From the NCBI RefSeq assembly GCF_000013005.1, contig NC_007722.1, forward strand, positions 935,501 to 999,500: a stretch of 64,000 nucleotides of DNA. The letters run 5' to 3'. The DNA is from Erythrobacter litoralis HTCC2594. GTDB taxonomy: Bacteria; Pseudomonadota; Alphaproteobacteria; Sphingomonadales; Sphingomonadaceae. The translations under genes were made by a program, and so were the position numbers. The notes under the pieces are model-generated. The model did no database searches and was not told where the DNA came from. It saw only the letters and a list, made by a program, of their open reading frames with translations. Of this stretch, positions 23,545 through 32,931 are shown piece by piece (positions within the stretch are counted from its first letter, which is position 1; the number at the start of each line of letters is the position of its first letter).

Positions 23545-24216
23545 ATGAAACGAATACAATTCATGGCTATTGTAGCTGCCAGCTTGCTCTTCGTCGGACC
23601 AGTTCAGGCTCATGGCGACGAAAAGCATGGCGAAGAGACGAGCGCCGCGCCTGCCGCCGCGAATGGCGATGCGCATGACCATGCGGCCATGGAGCAGATG
23701 GGCGACGGCGGAGCGGTCGGCGAGCCCTCAGCCGCGCACGACGAAGCAAGTGGAGGCCATGACGAGGCTGGTGGCCAAGCTGATGAGGGCGATTCCGGCG
23801 TCATCGCCGTCCTGAAAAAACTGCATCCGGCGACCATCCACTTCCCGATCGCCCTGTTTCTCATGGCTGCTGCCACCGAGTTGTTCGTCATGCGCCGGAA
23901 AGATGCAGGGCTTGAGAGCGCGGTGCGCGTACTCGTCCACGGCGGAGCAATCGGCGCAGTCGTCGCAGTCCTGTTCGGATGGATCCACACCGGCCTTTGG
24001 TTCGGCGGCGATGCCGTCATGCAGGTCCATCGATGGAACGGGATGCTGATCGCGGTCCTCGGTCTGGCGATGGCCTATCTGGCGAGCCGTGCTTCCGCGA
24101 GCCGGACCGCGCTTCGCGCCGCAATCTTTGCCATGGCCGCTCTAGTGCTGGTGCAGGGATTTCTGGGCGGCGAGCTTGCGCACGGTGCCAATCATCTTGG
24201 TATCTCCTGGCTTTGA
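23545..24216 (+). CDS. DUF2231 membrane protein with His-rich N-terminus
   Basis: 223-residue protein: signal-like helix (MKRIQFMAIVAASLLFVGPVQA), then a His/Asp/Glu-rich periplasmic stretch (HGDEKHGEET, DAHDHAAMEQM, HDEASGGHDEAGG), then four helices of the DUF2231 type (KLHPATIHFPIALFLMAAATELFVM, VLVHGGAIGAVVAVLFGWIHTGLW, the RWNGML-containing helix, and LVLVQGFLGGELAHGANHLG). The HPATIHFP and GGELAHG motifs are family hallmarks, possibly heme- or metal-binding. GGAG lies before the ATG. No ECF-type element was found in the 215 nt upstream, so it may be independently regulated. Confidence 0.85.
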   Translation: MKRIQFMAIVAASLLFVGPVQAHGDEKHGEETSAAPAAANGDAHDHAAMEQMGDGGAVGEPSAAHDEASGGHDEAGGQADEGDSGVIAVLKKLHPATIHFPIALFLMAAATELFVMRRKDAGLESAVRVLVHGGAIGAVVAVLFGWIHTGLWFGGDAVMQVHRWNGMLIAVLGLAMAYLASRASASRTALRAAIFAMAALVLVQGFLGGELAHGANHLGISWL

Positions 24217-24224
24217 AGGATAGA

Positions 24225-24635
24225 ATGATGCGCAGATCGAATCGGAACGGGTTTGTTGCCCCCCTTGCTGCGGCGGCACTGGGGCTAGGGCTCGCTGCAT
24301 GTGATCAGACGCAGGACACTTCATCAGAAGCTGAAGCCTTGCCACTGTATACGGCCCCGCCGACCGAGAGCACAGGTCCTGGCGAAGGCGAAAGAGACAA
24401 CGCTGCCTCTCCCGCTGGAGAGGCCAACACGAACCGGTCGGATGAAGCTGTGACTGCCGGTAGGCAACCAGACCGACCGGCGAGCACTCCGGTAGTAGCG
24501 CCGTCTACTGCGGCCACTCCCCCGCCGATGAATGCGAAGCCTAGCGACACACCCGATCCGCATGCGGGCCACAATATGCCGTCCATGCCAGACCATGACA
24601 TGTCCTCGCTGTACGATCGGGCGGATGGTTCATGA
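24225..24635 (+). CDS. Lipoprotein with Pro/Thr-rich linker and C-terminal His/Met motif
   Basis: 136-residue lipoprotein: signal FVAPLAAAALGLGLAAC (lipobox LAAC), then a disordered linker rich in Pro, Ala, Thr, Glu, and a short end DPHAGHNMPSMPDHDMSSLYDR that repeats the HAGHNM/DHDM copper-type motif of the neighbours. Two ATGs are possible (24225, 24228); AAGGA is closer to ideal for 24228. It starts 8 nt after the DUF2231 gene and is co-transcribed with it. No catalytic domain is visible; it may display copper-binding residues on the membrane. Confidence 0.75.
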   Translation: MMRRSNRNGFVAPLAAAALGLGLAACDQTQDTSSEAEALPLYTAPPTESTGPGEGERDNAASPAGEANTNRSDEAVTAGRQPDRPASTPVVAPSTAATPPPMNAKPSDTPDPHAGHNMPSMPDHDMSSLYDRADGS

Positions 24636-24920
24636 CCTGGCGTTTCGCCTTCTGATCGGCCCGAAAACGGCCGACGCTCCTTTCACCTGTCACTACGAAT
24701 AACATGTCATCGTTTGCCAAAGGCGCTTTATCTCATCTGTCCGATTCTGGGGGTATTGATGGGGGTATTTGCGAGGTGATTCAAAAAGTTGATTAGGTAA
24801 ATCAGCATGTTATACGCTCCCTATATTTCCCTCCTCCGCTACCAATTTCCACGCAAATCATTCGTGCACGCTTGCCATAGCGGCGGCGCGTGTGGACTAT
24901 GCCAGGCGGGAGGGGCGTGG
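24636..24920. other. Gap at the accessory/core border, no gene seen
   Basis: 285 nt between the last copper-type gene and the acetate symporter genes. It holds a local AT-rich stretch and the direct repeat TGGGGGTATT (24748-24757 and 24760-24769). No tRNA, integrase or convincing small gene was found. This is where gene content changes from metal resistance to housekeeping. Confidence 0.6.
24748..24769. repeat. Direct repeat TGGGGGTATT x2, possible island-end mark
   Basis: Two identical 10-mers start 12 nt apart. From memory, similar GGGGGTAT repeats occur near the ends of tyrosine-recombinase islands in Proteobacteria. No tRNA copy or integrase is in view, so the link is weak. Confidence 0.45.
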
Positions 24921-25229
24921 ATGGCGGAAAACGAAACAGGTGCAGCGGGTACCGGCGGTGCATCGGCTTACTGGCGGGCCAATTTGCGCCTGCTCGGCGG
25001 CTTGCTGGTTGTCTGGTTCGCGGTGTCGTTCGGAGCAGGCATCCTGTTTCGCGACTTTCTCGACCGGTTCAGCATCGGTGGTTATCCGCTCGGGTTCTGG
25101 TTTGCGCAGCAGGGCTCGATCTACCTCTTCATCCTGCTGATCGTCATCTACAACTGGCGCATCCACCGGATCGAGCGGCGCTATCAATTGGACGACGACG
25201 ATGTCGATCCGCCGGGACCGCCGGGCTGA
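24921..25229 (+). CDS. DUF4212 small subunit of a sodium/solute symporter
   Basis: 102-residue membrane protein with two helices (LLGGLLVVWFAVSFGAGILF and WFAQQGSIYLFILLIVIYNWRI) and the RIERRY end. The YWRANLRLLGGLL start and FGAGILFRDFLDRFSIGGYPLGFWFAQQGS core are hallmarks of the DUF4212 family. Its members always stand before a VC_2705-type sodium:solute symporter, as here with a 6-nt gap. GGGAGGGG precedes the ATG at 24921; an open frame extends upstream to 24807 but has no ribosome site. Confidence 0.92.
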   Translation: MAENETGAAGTGGASAYWRANLRLLGGLLVVWFAVSFGAGILFRDFLDRFSIGGYPLGFWFAQQGSIYLFILLIVIYNWRIHRIERRYQLDDDDVDPPGPPG

Positions 25230-25235
25230 CGCGGC

Positions 25236-27011
25236 ATGGAAACGCAGACCCTGATCTACCTCTTCGTGGGCGCGAGCTTTGCGCTCTATATCGGTATCGC
25301 GATCTGGAGCCGGGCGAGTTCGACCAGCGATTTCTATGTCGCGGGCGGGGGTGTGAACCCGGTCGTCAACGGGATGGCGACCGCGGCCGACTGGATGAGC
25401 GCGGCGAGCTTCATTTCGATGGCCGGCCTGATCGCCTTCCTCGGCTATGATGCGAGCGTCTACCTGATGGGTTGGACCGGCGGCTATGTGCTGTTGGCGC
25501 TGCTGCTCGCGCCTTATCTGCGCAAGTTCGGGCAGTTCACCGTGCCCGCTTTCATCGGGACGCGGTATTATTCCAAGACCGCGCGGGTTGTCGCGGTGAT
25601 CTGCCTGATCTTCATCAGCTTCACCTATATTGCCGGTCAGATGCGCGGAGTGGGGATCGTGTTCTCGCGTTTCCTCGATGTCGATATCACGCTGGGCGTC
25701 ATCATCGGCATGGCGATCGTCTTCGTCTATGCCGTGCTGGGCGGGATGAAGGGCATCACCTACACGCAGGTGGCGCAATATTGCGTGCTGATCTTCGCCT
25801 ATATGGTGCCCGCGTTTTTCCTGAGCTTCATGATCACGGGCAACCCGGTCCCGCAATTCGGGCTCGGTAGCCAGGTCAACGACGGCTCCGGCCTATACGT
25901 CTTGGAGAAGCTGAACCTCGTGCTCGGCGATCTTGGATTCGGAGCCTACACCGATGGCTCCAAGAGCACGATCGACGTGTTCTGCATCACGCTCGCGCTG
26001 ATGGTCGGCACCGCCGGCCTGCCGCATGTGATCGTGCGCTTCTTCACTGTCCCCAAGGCGTCGGACGCGCGCAAGTCGGCGGGCTGGGCGCTGGTCTTCA
26101 TCGCATTGCTTTACACCACCGCACCCGCCGTCGGCGCCTTCGCGCGGCTCAACTTCATCGATACGGTGAACGAGACAAGCTATGTCGAGGCACCGGCTTG
26201 GTTCAGGAACTGGGAGAGCAACGGCCTCATCGCCTTTCAGGACAAGAACGGCGACGGCGTGATGCAATACCGCGCGGGCGATCCGTTCTCGGGTGCGCCG
26301 GAGTTCGGTGAGGGCAGCGGCCCCTCGGGCGAACGCATCGTCATTAACGACCCGGTCACCGACAGCGCAAACGAGGTCTATGTCGATCGCGACATCATGG
26401 TGCTCGCCAATCCCGAGATCGGCAATTTGCCCGGTTGGGTGATTGCGCTGGTGGCGGCGGGCGGGCTGGCCGCGGCGCTGTCCACAGCGGCGGGCCTGCT
26501 GCTGGTGATCTCGTCCTCGGTCAGCCACGATTTGCTCAAATCGACCTTCCGGCCCGGCATCTCGGAGAAGGGCGAGCTGCTGGCGGCACGGATCGCGGCG
26601 ACGGCGGCGATCGTGGTGGCCGGCTATCTCGGCATCTATCCGCCCGGCTGGGTTGCACAGGTGGTGGCCTTCGCCTTCGGTCTCGCCGCTGCGAGCCTGT
26701 TCCCGGCGATCTTCATGGGCATCTTCACCAAACGCATGAACCGCGAAGGCGCGATTGCCGGGATGGTGAGCGGGCTGGCCTTTACCTTCCTCTACATCGC
26801 CTATTTCAAGCTATGGCAGCCCGACGCGAATGTCGCGGCGAACTGGCTGTTCGGCATTTCGCCCGAGGGGATTGGCGTCGTCGGCATGCTGATCAATTTC
26901 GCGGTGGCGATTGCTGTCGCGAAAGTAACCGAGAGACCTCCGGCGGTGGTGGATGCGCTGGTCGAAAACCTCCGTGTCCCGCGAGGGGCGGGTGTGGCGC
27001 AGCGTCACTAG
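25236..27011 (+). CDS. Sodium:solute symporter (acetate/short acid type, VC_2705 family)
   Basis: 591-residue inner-membrane symporter with about 13 helices. Sodium:solute symporter signature points include SSTSDFYVAGGGVNPVVNGMATAADWMSAASFISMAG, GGMKGITYTQVAQYCVLIFAYMVPAFF and GLPHVIVRFFTVPKASDARKSAGWALVFIALLY. An insert in the middle (GNPVPQFGLGSQVNDGSGLYVLEKLN...GDPFSGAPEFGEGSGPSGERIVINDP) marks the VC_2705 subgroup that pairs with DUF4212. The convergent acs gene suggests that acetate is the solute, so it may be called actP-like. The C-terminus (RVPRGAGVAQRH) is short and soluble. Confidence 0.9.
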   Translation: METQTLIYLFVGASFALYIGIAIWSRASSTSDFYVAGGGVNPVVNGMATAADWMSAASFISMAGLIAFLGYDASVYLMGWTGGYVLLALLLAPYLRKFGQFTVPAFIGTRYYSKTARVVAVICLIFISFTYIAGQMRGVGIVFSRFLDVDITLGVIIGMAIVFVYAVLGGMKGITYTQVAQYCVLIFAYMVPAFFLSFMITGNPVPQFGLGSQVNDGSGLYVLEKLNLVLGDLGFGAYTDGSKSTIDVFCITLALMVGTAGLPHVIVRFFTVPKASDARKSAGWALVFIALLYTTAPAVGAFARLNFIDTVNETSYVEAPAWFRNWESNGLIAFQDKNGDGVMQYRAGDPFSGAPEFGEGSGPSGERIVINDPVTDSANEVYVDRDIMVLANPEIGNLPGWVIALVAAGGLAAALSTAAGLLLVISSSVSHDLLKSTFRPGISEKGELLAARIAATAAIVVAGYLGIYPPGWVAQVVAFAFGLAAASLFPAIFMGIFTKRMNREGAIAGMVSGLAFTFLYIAYFKLWQPDANVAANWLFGISPEGIGVVGMLINFAVAIAVAKVTERPPAVVDALVENLRVPRGAGVAQRH

Positions 27012-27027
27012 CGCAAATTTCCAAACT

Positions 27028-27122
27028 CCGTTCGGGCTGAGCCTGTCGGTAGCGGAGCTGGCCACAGGCCAACCGCAGTTGCAACGCTGTGGCTGCCCTT
27101 CGACAGGCTCAGAGCGAACGGG
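27028..27122. repeat. Dispersed inverted repeat between convergent genes
   Basis: CCGTTCGGGCTGAGCCTGTC (27028-27047) and its near-complement ending AGAGCGAACGGG (27096-27122) form a long dyad with an ~45-nt loop. A related dyad lies at 55335-55450. Here it can serve as a transcription end for both the symporter and acs. Confidence 0.7.
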
Positions 27123-27137
27123 TCTCCTTTCAATTGG

Positions 27138-29078
27138 CTACCGGTTCTTCCGCCCCTCGATCAGCGCATCGACGACACCCGGATCCGCCAGCGTCGAAGT
27201 GTCGCCGAGCGATCCGAATTCGTTCTCGCCGATCTTGCGCAGGATGCGGCGCATGATCTTGCCGCTGCGGGTCTTGGGCAGGGCGGGCGTGAAATGCAAG
27301 TGGTCTGGCGTCGCGATCGGGCCGATTTCCTTGCGCACCCACTGGCGCAGTTCGGCGCTCAGCTCGTCGCTTTCCTCGACTCCGTCCATCAGGGTGACGT
27401 AGCAATAGATGCCCTGGCCCTTGATATCGTGCGGGAAGCCGACGACCGCCGCTTCGCTGACCTTCGGATGCAGCACAAGCGCGCTTTCGACTTCGGCGGT
27501 GCCCATGCGGTGGCCGGAGACGTTGATAACATCGTCGACGCGGCCGGTGATCCAATAATAGCCGTCCTCGTCGCGTCGGCAGCCGTCGCCGGTGAAGTAC
27601 TTGCCCGGGTAGGTGCTGAAATAGGTCTGGATGAAGCGCTCGTGATCGCCATAGACCGTGCGCGCCTGGCCGGGCCAGCTATGCGTGATGCACAGGTTCC
27701 CGCTGGCCGCGCCCTCCAGCTCAGCACCTTCGTTGTCGACCAGTTGCGGCTGGACGCCGAAGAATGGCTTGCCTGCGCTTCCCGGCTTCATATCGTGCGC
27801 GGCGGGCAGGGTGGTGATCATGCAGCCGCCGGTTTCGGTCTGCCACCACGTATCGATGATGGGAATTCTCTCTTTGCCGACGGTCTCGTGATACCAGCGC
27901 CAGGCCTCGGGATTGATTGGTTCGCCGACGCTGCCGAGCAGGCGCAATGATGAGAGGTCGTGCTTCTCGACGTGATGGTCGCCTTCGCGCATCAGCGCGC
28001 GGATCGCGGTCGGGGCGGTGTAGAAGATATTGACCTTGTGCTTGGCGCAAACCTGCCAGAAGCGGTCGTGATCGGGGTAGTTCGGCACGCCTTCGAACAT
28101 CAGCGCAGTCGCGCCGTTCTGCAGGGGGCCGTAAACGATATAACTGTGCCCGGTGACCCAGCCGATATCGGCGGTGCACCAGAACACCTCGCCGTCGCGG
28201 TAGTCGAAGATGTAGCGGAAGGTGGTCTCGGTCCAGACGGCATAGCCCCCGGTGGTGTGCAGCACGCCCTTGGGTTTGCCGGTCGAGCCTGAGGTATAGA
28301 GGATGAAGAGCGGATCCTCGGCGTTCATCGGCTCGCACAGGCATTCATCGGACACCTCTGCGGACAGCTCGTGATACCAATGGTCGCGGCCATCGGTCAT
28401 CGACACGTCGCCGCCGGTATGACGCAGCACCAGCACGCCCTTGGCGGAGACTTTTTCCAGCGCCGAATCGACATTGGCCTTGAGCGGGATAGTCTTCGAC
28501 CCGCGCAGGCCCTCGTCGGCAGTGACGATCCAGTCGCTCTCGCAGTCGTCCACCCGTCCGGCGATGGCATCGGGAGAGAAGCCACCGAAGATCACCGAGT
28601 GGATCGCCCCGATCCGCGCGCAGGCAAGCATCGCGAAGGCGCCTTCGGGCACCATCGGCATGTAGATCGTGACGCGATCGCCCTTGGCGACGCCGAGTTT
28701 CTTGAGCGTGTTGGCCATGCGGATGACTTCGCGCTGGACATCCGCGTAGCTGAACGTGCGCACTTCGCCATCGGGCGAGTCTGGCTCGAAGATGATCGCT
28801 GTCCGATCCCCATTGCCGGCCTCGACATGCCTATCGACGGCGTTGTGGCAAATGTTGAGCGTGCCGTCTTCGAACCACTTGATATCGACGGGGTCGAAGC
28901 TCCAGTTGGCAATCTTCGACGGCTTCTGGAACCAGTCGATCCGCTCGGCCTGCTTGGCCCAGAAGGCATCACTGTCCTGCAGGCTGCTGGCATACATTTT
29001 CTCATATTGCTCGGCCGTGCAATTGGTGCCCTTCAGCGCGCTCGCTGGCCGCTGTACCCACTCGGATTGATCGCTCAT
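27138..29078 (-). CDS. acs: Acetyl-CoA synthetase (AMP-forming)
   Basis: 646-residue enzyme that activates acetate with ATP and CoA to acetyl-CoA via acetyl-AMP. Adenylate-forming motifs are in order: [22 protein letters not shown] (A3 P-loop), [10 protein letters not shown] (A5), [34 protein letters not shown] (A7-A8), and the C-terminal [14 protein letters not shown] with the lysine that is acetylated by Pat-type enzymes. The length is normal for Acs. GGGAGACACA precedes the ATG. It converges with the symporter gene, consistent with a joint acetate uptake/activation function although they are separate units. Confidence 0.97.
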   Translation of the reverse strand: MSDQSEWVQRPASALKGTNCTAEQYEKMYASSLQDSDAFWAKQAERIDWFQKPSKIANWSFDPVDIKWFEDGTLNICHNAVDRHVEAGNGDRTAIIFEPDSPDGEVRTFSYADVQREVIRMANTLKKLGVAKGDRVTIYMPMVPEGAFAMLACARIGAIHSVIFGGFSPDAIAGRVDDCESDWIVTADEGLRGSKTIPLKANVDSALEKVSAKGVLVLRHTGGDVSMTDGRDHWYHELSAEVSDECLCEPMNAEDPLFILYTSGSTGKPKGVLHTTGGYAVWTETTFRYIFDYRDGEVFWCTADIGWVTGHSYIVYGPLQNGATALMFEGVPNYPDHDRFWQVCAKHKVNIFYTAPTAIRALMREGDHHVEKHDLSSLRLLGSVGEPINPEAWRWYHETVGKERIPIIDTWWQTETGGCMITTLPAAHDMKPGSAGKPFFGVQPQLVDNEGAELEGAASGNLCITHSWPGQARTVYGDHERFIQTYFSTYPGKYFTGDGCRRDEDGYYWITGRVDDVINVSGHRMGTAEVESALVLHPKVSEAAVVGFPHDIKGQGIYCYVTLMDGVEESDELSAELRQWVRKEIGPIATPDHLHFTPALPKTRSGKIMRRILRKIGENEFGSLGDTSTLADPGVVDALIEGRKNR

Positions 29079-29142
29079 TGTGTCTCCCGGCGCGGTGCCT
29101 GATGCTTGGTGTCAGAGTGTCGAAACGGCTTGCTGATACCAG

Positions 29143-29946
29143 CTAGCCACCAGTGAAGTTGGGTTCGCGCTTTTCAAGGAAAGCGTCGACAGCTTCGCCG
29201 TGGTCGTCGGTCGTGTGGGCGAGGGCCTGATAGGCCGCGCTGAGTTCGAGAATATCCGACATGCGGCTATGCTGAGCTTCGCGGAGCAGGCGCTTGGTCA
29301 GGCGCAGTGAGCGTGCCGGATTGGCGGCGATGCGTTCGGCAAGCTCCATCGCGGTGTCGAGCATTTGGTCGTCGGGCACGACACGGCTGACAAGGCCGAA
29401 GCTCTTGGCCTCTTCGGCGGAATAGCGATCGCCGGTCAAGAACATCTCTGCCGCCTGAGAATAGCCGACCACGCGCTGGAGCGACCATGCGCCGCCGTCG
29501 CCGGGGACGATCCCGACCTTGATGAAGCTGGCGGAATATTTCGCGCTTTCTGCGGAGATGCGGATGTCGCACAGGCAGGCGAGGTCGCAGCCGAGGCCCA
29601 CAGCATGACCGTTGACCGCCGCGATCAGCGGGACCTCGCAATCGAGGAAGGCGCGGGTGATGCGCTGGACGCCGCGGCGGTAATTGCTGCGCGTCTCGTC
29701 TGGTTTCTCGCGCGGTCCGATGCCGGACTTTTCCTTCATCGCCTTGATATTGCCGCCGGCGGAGAATCCCTTGCCGGTGCCGGTGAGGATTGCGCACGAC
29801 ACGCCCGCATCTTCGCCAATGGCGTGGAGCGCAGCGATCACATCCTCGCAGTCCTCCTGCGTGCCGATGGCGTTCAATGTCTCCGGGCTATTGAGCGTCA
29901 GCACTGCGACCTTGCCGTGCTTTTCCAGTTTCACGAAATCGCCCAC
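29143..29946 (-). CDS. Enoyl-CoA hydratase/isomerase family protein
   Basis: 267-residue crotonase-fold enzyme. Motifs: FVKLEKHGKVAVLTLNSPETLNAIG, ILTGTGKGFSAGGNIKAMKEK (CoA-binding GFSAGGNI), VPLIAAVNGHAVGLGCDLACLCDIRISAESAKYSASFIKVGIVPGDGGAWSLQRVVGYSQAAEMFLTGD. The start is GTG at 29946, with AGGAGAGGCCCG upstream; the open frame goes further, but without a ribosome site. The oxyanion-hole glycines are intact; the second catalytic Glu position reads D in PGDGGAW, so activity could be hydratase or a related crotonase reaction. It is near two acyl-CoA dehydrogenases on the other strand, fitting acyl-CoA breakdown. Confidence 0.9.
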   Translation of the reverse strand: MGDFVKLEKHGKVAVLTLNSPETLNAIGTQEDCEDVIAALHAIGEDAGVSCAILTGTGKGFSAGGNIKAMKEKSGIGPREKPDETRSNYRRGVQRITRAFLDCEVPLIAAVNGHAVGLGCDLACLCDIRISAESAKYSASFIKVGIVPGDGGAWSLQRVVGYSQAAEMFLTGDRYSAEEAKSFGLVSRVVPDDQMLDTAMELAERIAANPARSLRLTKRLLREAQHSRMSDILELSAAYQALAHTTDDHGEAVDAFLEKREPNFTGG

Positions 29947-30017
29947 CGGGCCTCTCCTCCTATAGCTTTCGCGCATCCCTAGCACGGCGGCGCGCGCAGG
30001 CCAGCCTTTGTGCCCCC

Positions 30018-31193
30018 TTGCTCTTGCCCAACGATTGGCACATCAACCGCGCCGTGCAGACTTTTGCTGTCCATCCTTTCGAAGCGGCGGAAAACGCGCA
30101 AGCCATCCGACAGGACCTGCGCGCCTTCCTCGCCGAGCACCAGCCGCAGGACGATCCGGTCCGCCGCGCCAATTGCTGGACGGAGTTCGATCCGGCGTTT
30201 TCGAAAGCGCTGGGTGCAGCCGGGTATATCGGCATGCTGTGGCCGGAGAACTATGGCGGTCACGAACGCGGACCGTTGGAGCGCTATATCGTGCTGGAGG
30301 AATTGCTGGCAGCGGGCGCACCCGTGGGCGCGCACTGGATCGCCGATCGCCAGACGGGGCCGCTGCTGCTGCGCTACGGCACCGAAGGGCAGCGCGAGAA
30401 ATACCTGCCGGGTTTCGCTGCGGGCACGATGTACGCCTGTATCGGGCTAAGCGAGCCGGGATCGGGCTCCGACTTGGCTTCGGTTCGCACCAGCGCCCGG
30501 CGCACTGACAACGGCTGGGTCATCAACGGCCAGAAGGTCTGGACCACCGGTGCGCACATCAGCCACGCCATGCTCGCGCTGGTGCGCAGCGAGGAAGGAA
30601 GCGAGCGGCAGGCTGGCCTCAGCCAGTTCCTGATCGATCTCGATTTGCCAGGCGTGACGATCCGCCCAATCATCGACATGTTCGGCACGCATCATTTCAA
30701 CGAGGTGTTCTTCGAGGACGTCGAGATACCACATGGCGCGTTGGTGGGGGCCGAGGGAGAGGGGTGGAAACAGGCGACCGCCGAATTGGCGCTCGAACGC
30801 TCGGGGCCGGAACGGTACCTCTCCAGCCACGCCTTGCTGGTCGAACTGATCGACAGCGCCGGTCCCGATGCGCCTCCCGAAGTGGTGGCGACCGTCGGCA
30901 GGCTGGTTTCCGAAATGTGGACGTTGCGCCAGATGTCGATGTCGGTCGCAGCCAAGCTGGCCGGCGGGGAGGACCCGGCGGTGGAAGCCTCCATCGTCAA
31001 GGACCTAGGCAATACGTTCGAGCAGGAACTGCCGCTTGCGATCCAGGCCGTCGTCGATGCCGATCTCGCCGACGACACCGTGCTGGCAAAGCTGCTGGCG
31101 ACCTTGCTGCAAGTCTCGCCCAGCTTCTCGCTACGCGGCGGGACACGCGAAATCCTCCGCGGCATTATCGCGCGCGGACTGGGCCTGAGATGA
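30018..31193 (+). CDS. Acyl-CoA dehydrogenase
   Basis: 391-residue FAD enzyme oxidising an acyl-CoA. Domain order is N-terminal helical (residues ~20-125, LGAAGYIGMLWPENYGGHERG), middle (ACIGLSEPGSGSDLASVRTSARRTDNGWVINGQKVWTTGAHISHAML), and C-terminal helical (GRLVSEMWTLRQMSMSVAAKL...GGTREILRGIIARGLGL). The start codon is uncertain: TTG at 30018, with GTG 30054 as alternative; none has a clear ribosome site. The stop overlaps the next gene as ATGA, so the two dehydrogenases are coupled and may form a heteromer, as in steroid/side-chain FadE pairs. Substrate unknown. Confidence 0.88.
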   Translation: MLLPNDWHINRAVQTFAVHPFEAAENAQAIRQDLRAFLAEHQPQDDPVRRANCWTEFDPAFSKALGAAGYIGMLWPENYGGHERGPLERYIVLEELLAAGAPVGAHWIADRQTGPLLLRYGTEGQREKYLPGFAAGTMYACIGLSEPGSGSDLASVRTSARRTDNGWVINGQKVWTTGAHISHAMLALVRSEEGSERQAGLSQFLIDLDLPGVTIRPIIDMFGTHHFNEVFFEDVEIPHGALVGAEGEGWKQATAELALERSGPERYLSSHALLVELIDSAGPDAPPEVVATVGRLVSEMWTLRQMSMSVAAKLAGGEDPAVEASIVKDLGNTFEQELPLAIQAVVDADLADDTVLAKLLATLLQVSPSFSLRGGTREILRGIIARGLGLR

Positions 31194-32143
31194 GCGAGAA
31201 CCGCGACCAGCTCGCCGAAATGGCGGATGGCTTGTTTGCGCAGCTGCGCGGGCAGGATTTCGATCAGGCGTGGCCGCTATTGGAAGAGGCCGGGTTCGGA
31301 CTGCTGCTTTTGCCGGAGGAGCAGGGCGGCTTCGGCGGTGACTGGGGCGACCTCGCGGCGGTCATGCGGCTGGCGGGCCAGCATGCGCTGGCAGCGCCCC
31401 TGGGTGAGCATATCGTGGCGCGGCACTTGCTCCATGAGGCAGGCGTGGACAGCGAGAGCTTTGTCGCGATCCAGTCGGGCGTTTCGGTGCCGTGGGGCAG
31501 GGTGGCTGGCAGCGTGGTCGTCGACGATAGCGGGACACTTGCCCTCGCGACCGGAGACTTTGACGAAGGCTCGAGCGCCGCCGGAGAGCCGCGCGATGTG
31601 CTGTCCATCACTGAGAGCAAGCCCCTCAACCTCACCGCTGACTTGCAGGCCTTGATCGCGTTCCTGCGCGTGTTTCAGACGGCGGGCGCGCTCGATGCGG
31701 CGTTGGAACTCGCCATCGATCATACCGGCCAGCGCCAGCAGTTCGGGCGACCGCTGTCGAAATTCCAGTCTGTCCAGCAGAGCATCGCGCTGCTCGCCAT
31801 CGAAGCGGCGGCAGTCAATTGCGCGGCGCAAGGCGCGGCAGCGGCGCTGGATCGCTTCGGTATCGGCGGTGAGGCGACATTCGAGATCGGCGCGGCCAAG
31901 CTGCGCGCCAATATCGCCATCAAGTCCGGTTCGGCCTTGGCGCACCAGGTGCACGGCGCAATCGGCTTTACGCAGGACTATCCGCTGCACGAGCTGACCC
32001 GCCGCATGATGGGCTGGCGCAGCGAAGGCGGCAATGACGCCTATTGGAGCGCGCGGCTCGGACGGCAGGCATTCGCATGGGGCGGCACCGGCCTATGGGA
32101 CGAGATGACGCGGCGTACCGACCCTCTAGTCGATCCTGCATAG
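31190..32143 (+). CDS. Acyl-CoA dehydrogenase, shorter partner subunit
   Basis: 317-residue acyl-CoA dehydrogenase-like protein that starts with ATG overlapping the upstream stop. It is shorter than normal (~380) because the middle beta-domain is reduced (SVPWGRVAGSVVVDDSGTLALATGDF). The C-terminal domain is clear: AIDHTGQRQQFGRPLSKFQSVQQSIALLAIEA and HQVHGAIGFTQDYPLHELTRRMMGWRSEGG. The reduced middle domain and strict coupling to a full-length dehydrogenase suggest an alpha2beta2-type acyl-CoA dehydrogenase in which FAD is shared. That architecture is known for paired FadE enzymes; here it is inferred. Confidence 0.85.
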   Translation: MSENRDQLAEMADGLFAQLRGQDFDQAWPLLEEAGFGLLLLPEEQGGFGGDWGDLAAVMRLAGQHALAAPLGEHIVARHLLHEAGVDSESFVAIQSGVSVPWGRVAGSVVVDDSGTLALATGDFDEGSSAAGEPRDVLSITESKPLNLTADLQALIAFLRVFQTAGALDAALELAIDHTGQRQQFGRPLSKFQSVQQSIALLAIEAAAVNCAAQGAAAALDRFGIGGEATFEIGAAKLRANIAIKSGSALAHQVHGAIGFTQDYPLHELTRRMMGWRSEGGNDAYWSARLGRQAFAWGGTGLWDEMTRRTDPLVDPA

Positions 32144-32199
32144 GTATCCTTCCGCCGCTCGCCTTGCACCGCGCTCGCAAGCCGCTATGCGTGTCGCCA

Positions 32200-32931
32200 A
32201 TGTTGCAGCGCAGCACTCTCCCACCGCCGCCGCCTCTGGCCGAACTGACCGAGCACGCCTTGTTCGTCGATTTCGATGGAACGCTGGTGAAGATTGCCGA
32301 GGGTCCCGACAAAATCGACGTCGCCAAGGACCTTGGATCGCGGCTGGCGCGGCTCGCCGCGAGGCTCGGCCAGCGGCTTGCCGTCGTGACAGGCCGCAGC
32401 CTCGAAAATCTCGAGAGTTTCCTCGACACCGCAGACTTTTATCGTGCGGGTTCGCATGGTGCGCATGTGGTCGCACCAAATGGCGCGATGTTGCGGGAGG
32501 CGCAGGCTCTGCCGGATGAGGTCATCGCAACGCTCAAGCGCTTCGCCGCTGAGCGTGGTCTGCTCTATGAGCGCAAAACCCACGGCGGTGCTATCCACTA
32601 CCGGGCCGAGCCATCGCAGAAGCGGGCAGTGCAGGACATCGCCGCGTCTGTGGCGAGCGAACACGGCCTTTCGGCCAAGCATGGCAAGTGCGTCGTCGAG
32701 CTGGTCTGGCCAGGCGCCGACAAGGGCGGGGCGGTACGATTGCTCGCCGAACGCGCGCCTTTCGCCGGAGCCAGACCCGTCTTCATCGGTGACGATGTTA
32801 CCGACGAAGACGGCATGGCCGCCGCCGCCGCGCTGGGCGGTTTCGGCATCGCTGTCGGCGAGCGCCCGAGCGACAACGCCATCTATCACCTGAATTCTGT
32901 GAAAGACGTCCACGCATGGCTGAAGCTGTAA
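32200..32931 (+). CDS. otsB: Trehalose-6-phosphate phosphatase
   Basis: 243-residue HAD-superfamily phosphatase that removes phosphate from trehalose 6-phosphate. HAD motif I is FVDFDGTLVKIA, then AVVTGRSLENLESFL, the cap region, and the late motif FIGDDVTDEDGMAAAAALGGFGIAVGE. ATG 32200 is chosen; GTG at 32191 is a close alternative. The stop and the next start share a base (TAATG). It is followed by a GH15 enzyme and otsA on the same strand, giving a complete trehalose set. Confidence 0.93.
   Translation: MLQRSTLPPPPPLAELTEHALFVDFDGTLVKIAEGPDKIDVAKDLGSRLARLAARLGQRLAVVTGRSLENLESFLDTADFYRAGSHGAHVVAPNGAMLREAQALPDEVIATLKRFAAERGLLYERKTHGGAIHYRAEPSQKRAVQDIAASVASEHGLSAKHGKCVVELVWPGADKGGAVRLLAERAPFAGARPVFIGDDVTDEDGMAAAAALGGFGIAVGERPSDNAIYHLNSVKDVHAWLKL

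Noticed and set aside
24700..24800. tRNA-type attachment site at the island border
   Set aside because: No tRNA 3' end or acceptor-type fragment could be folded from the sequence; only the GGGGGTAT repeats are seen.
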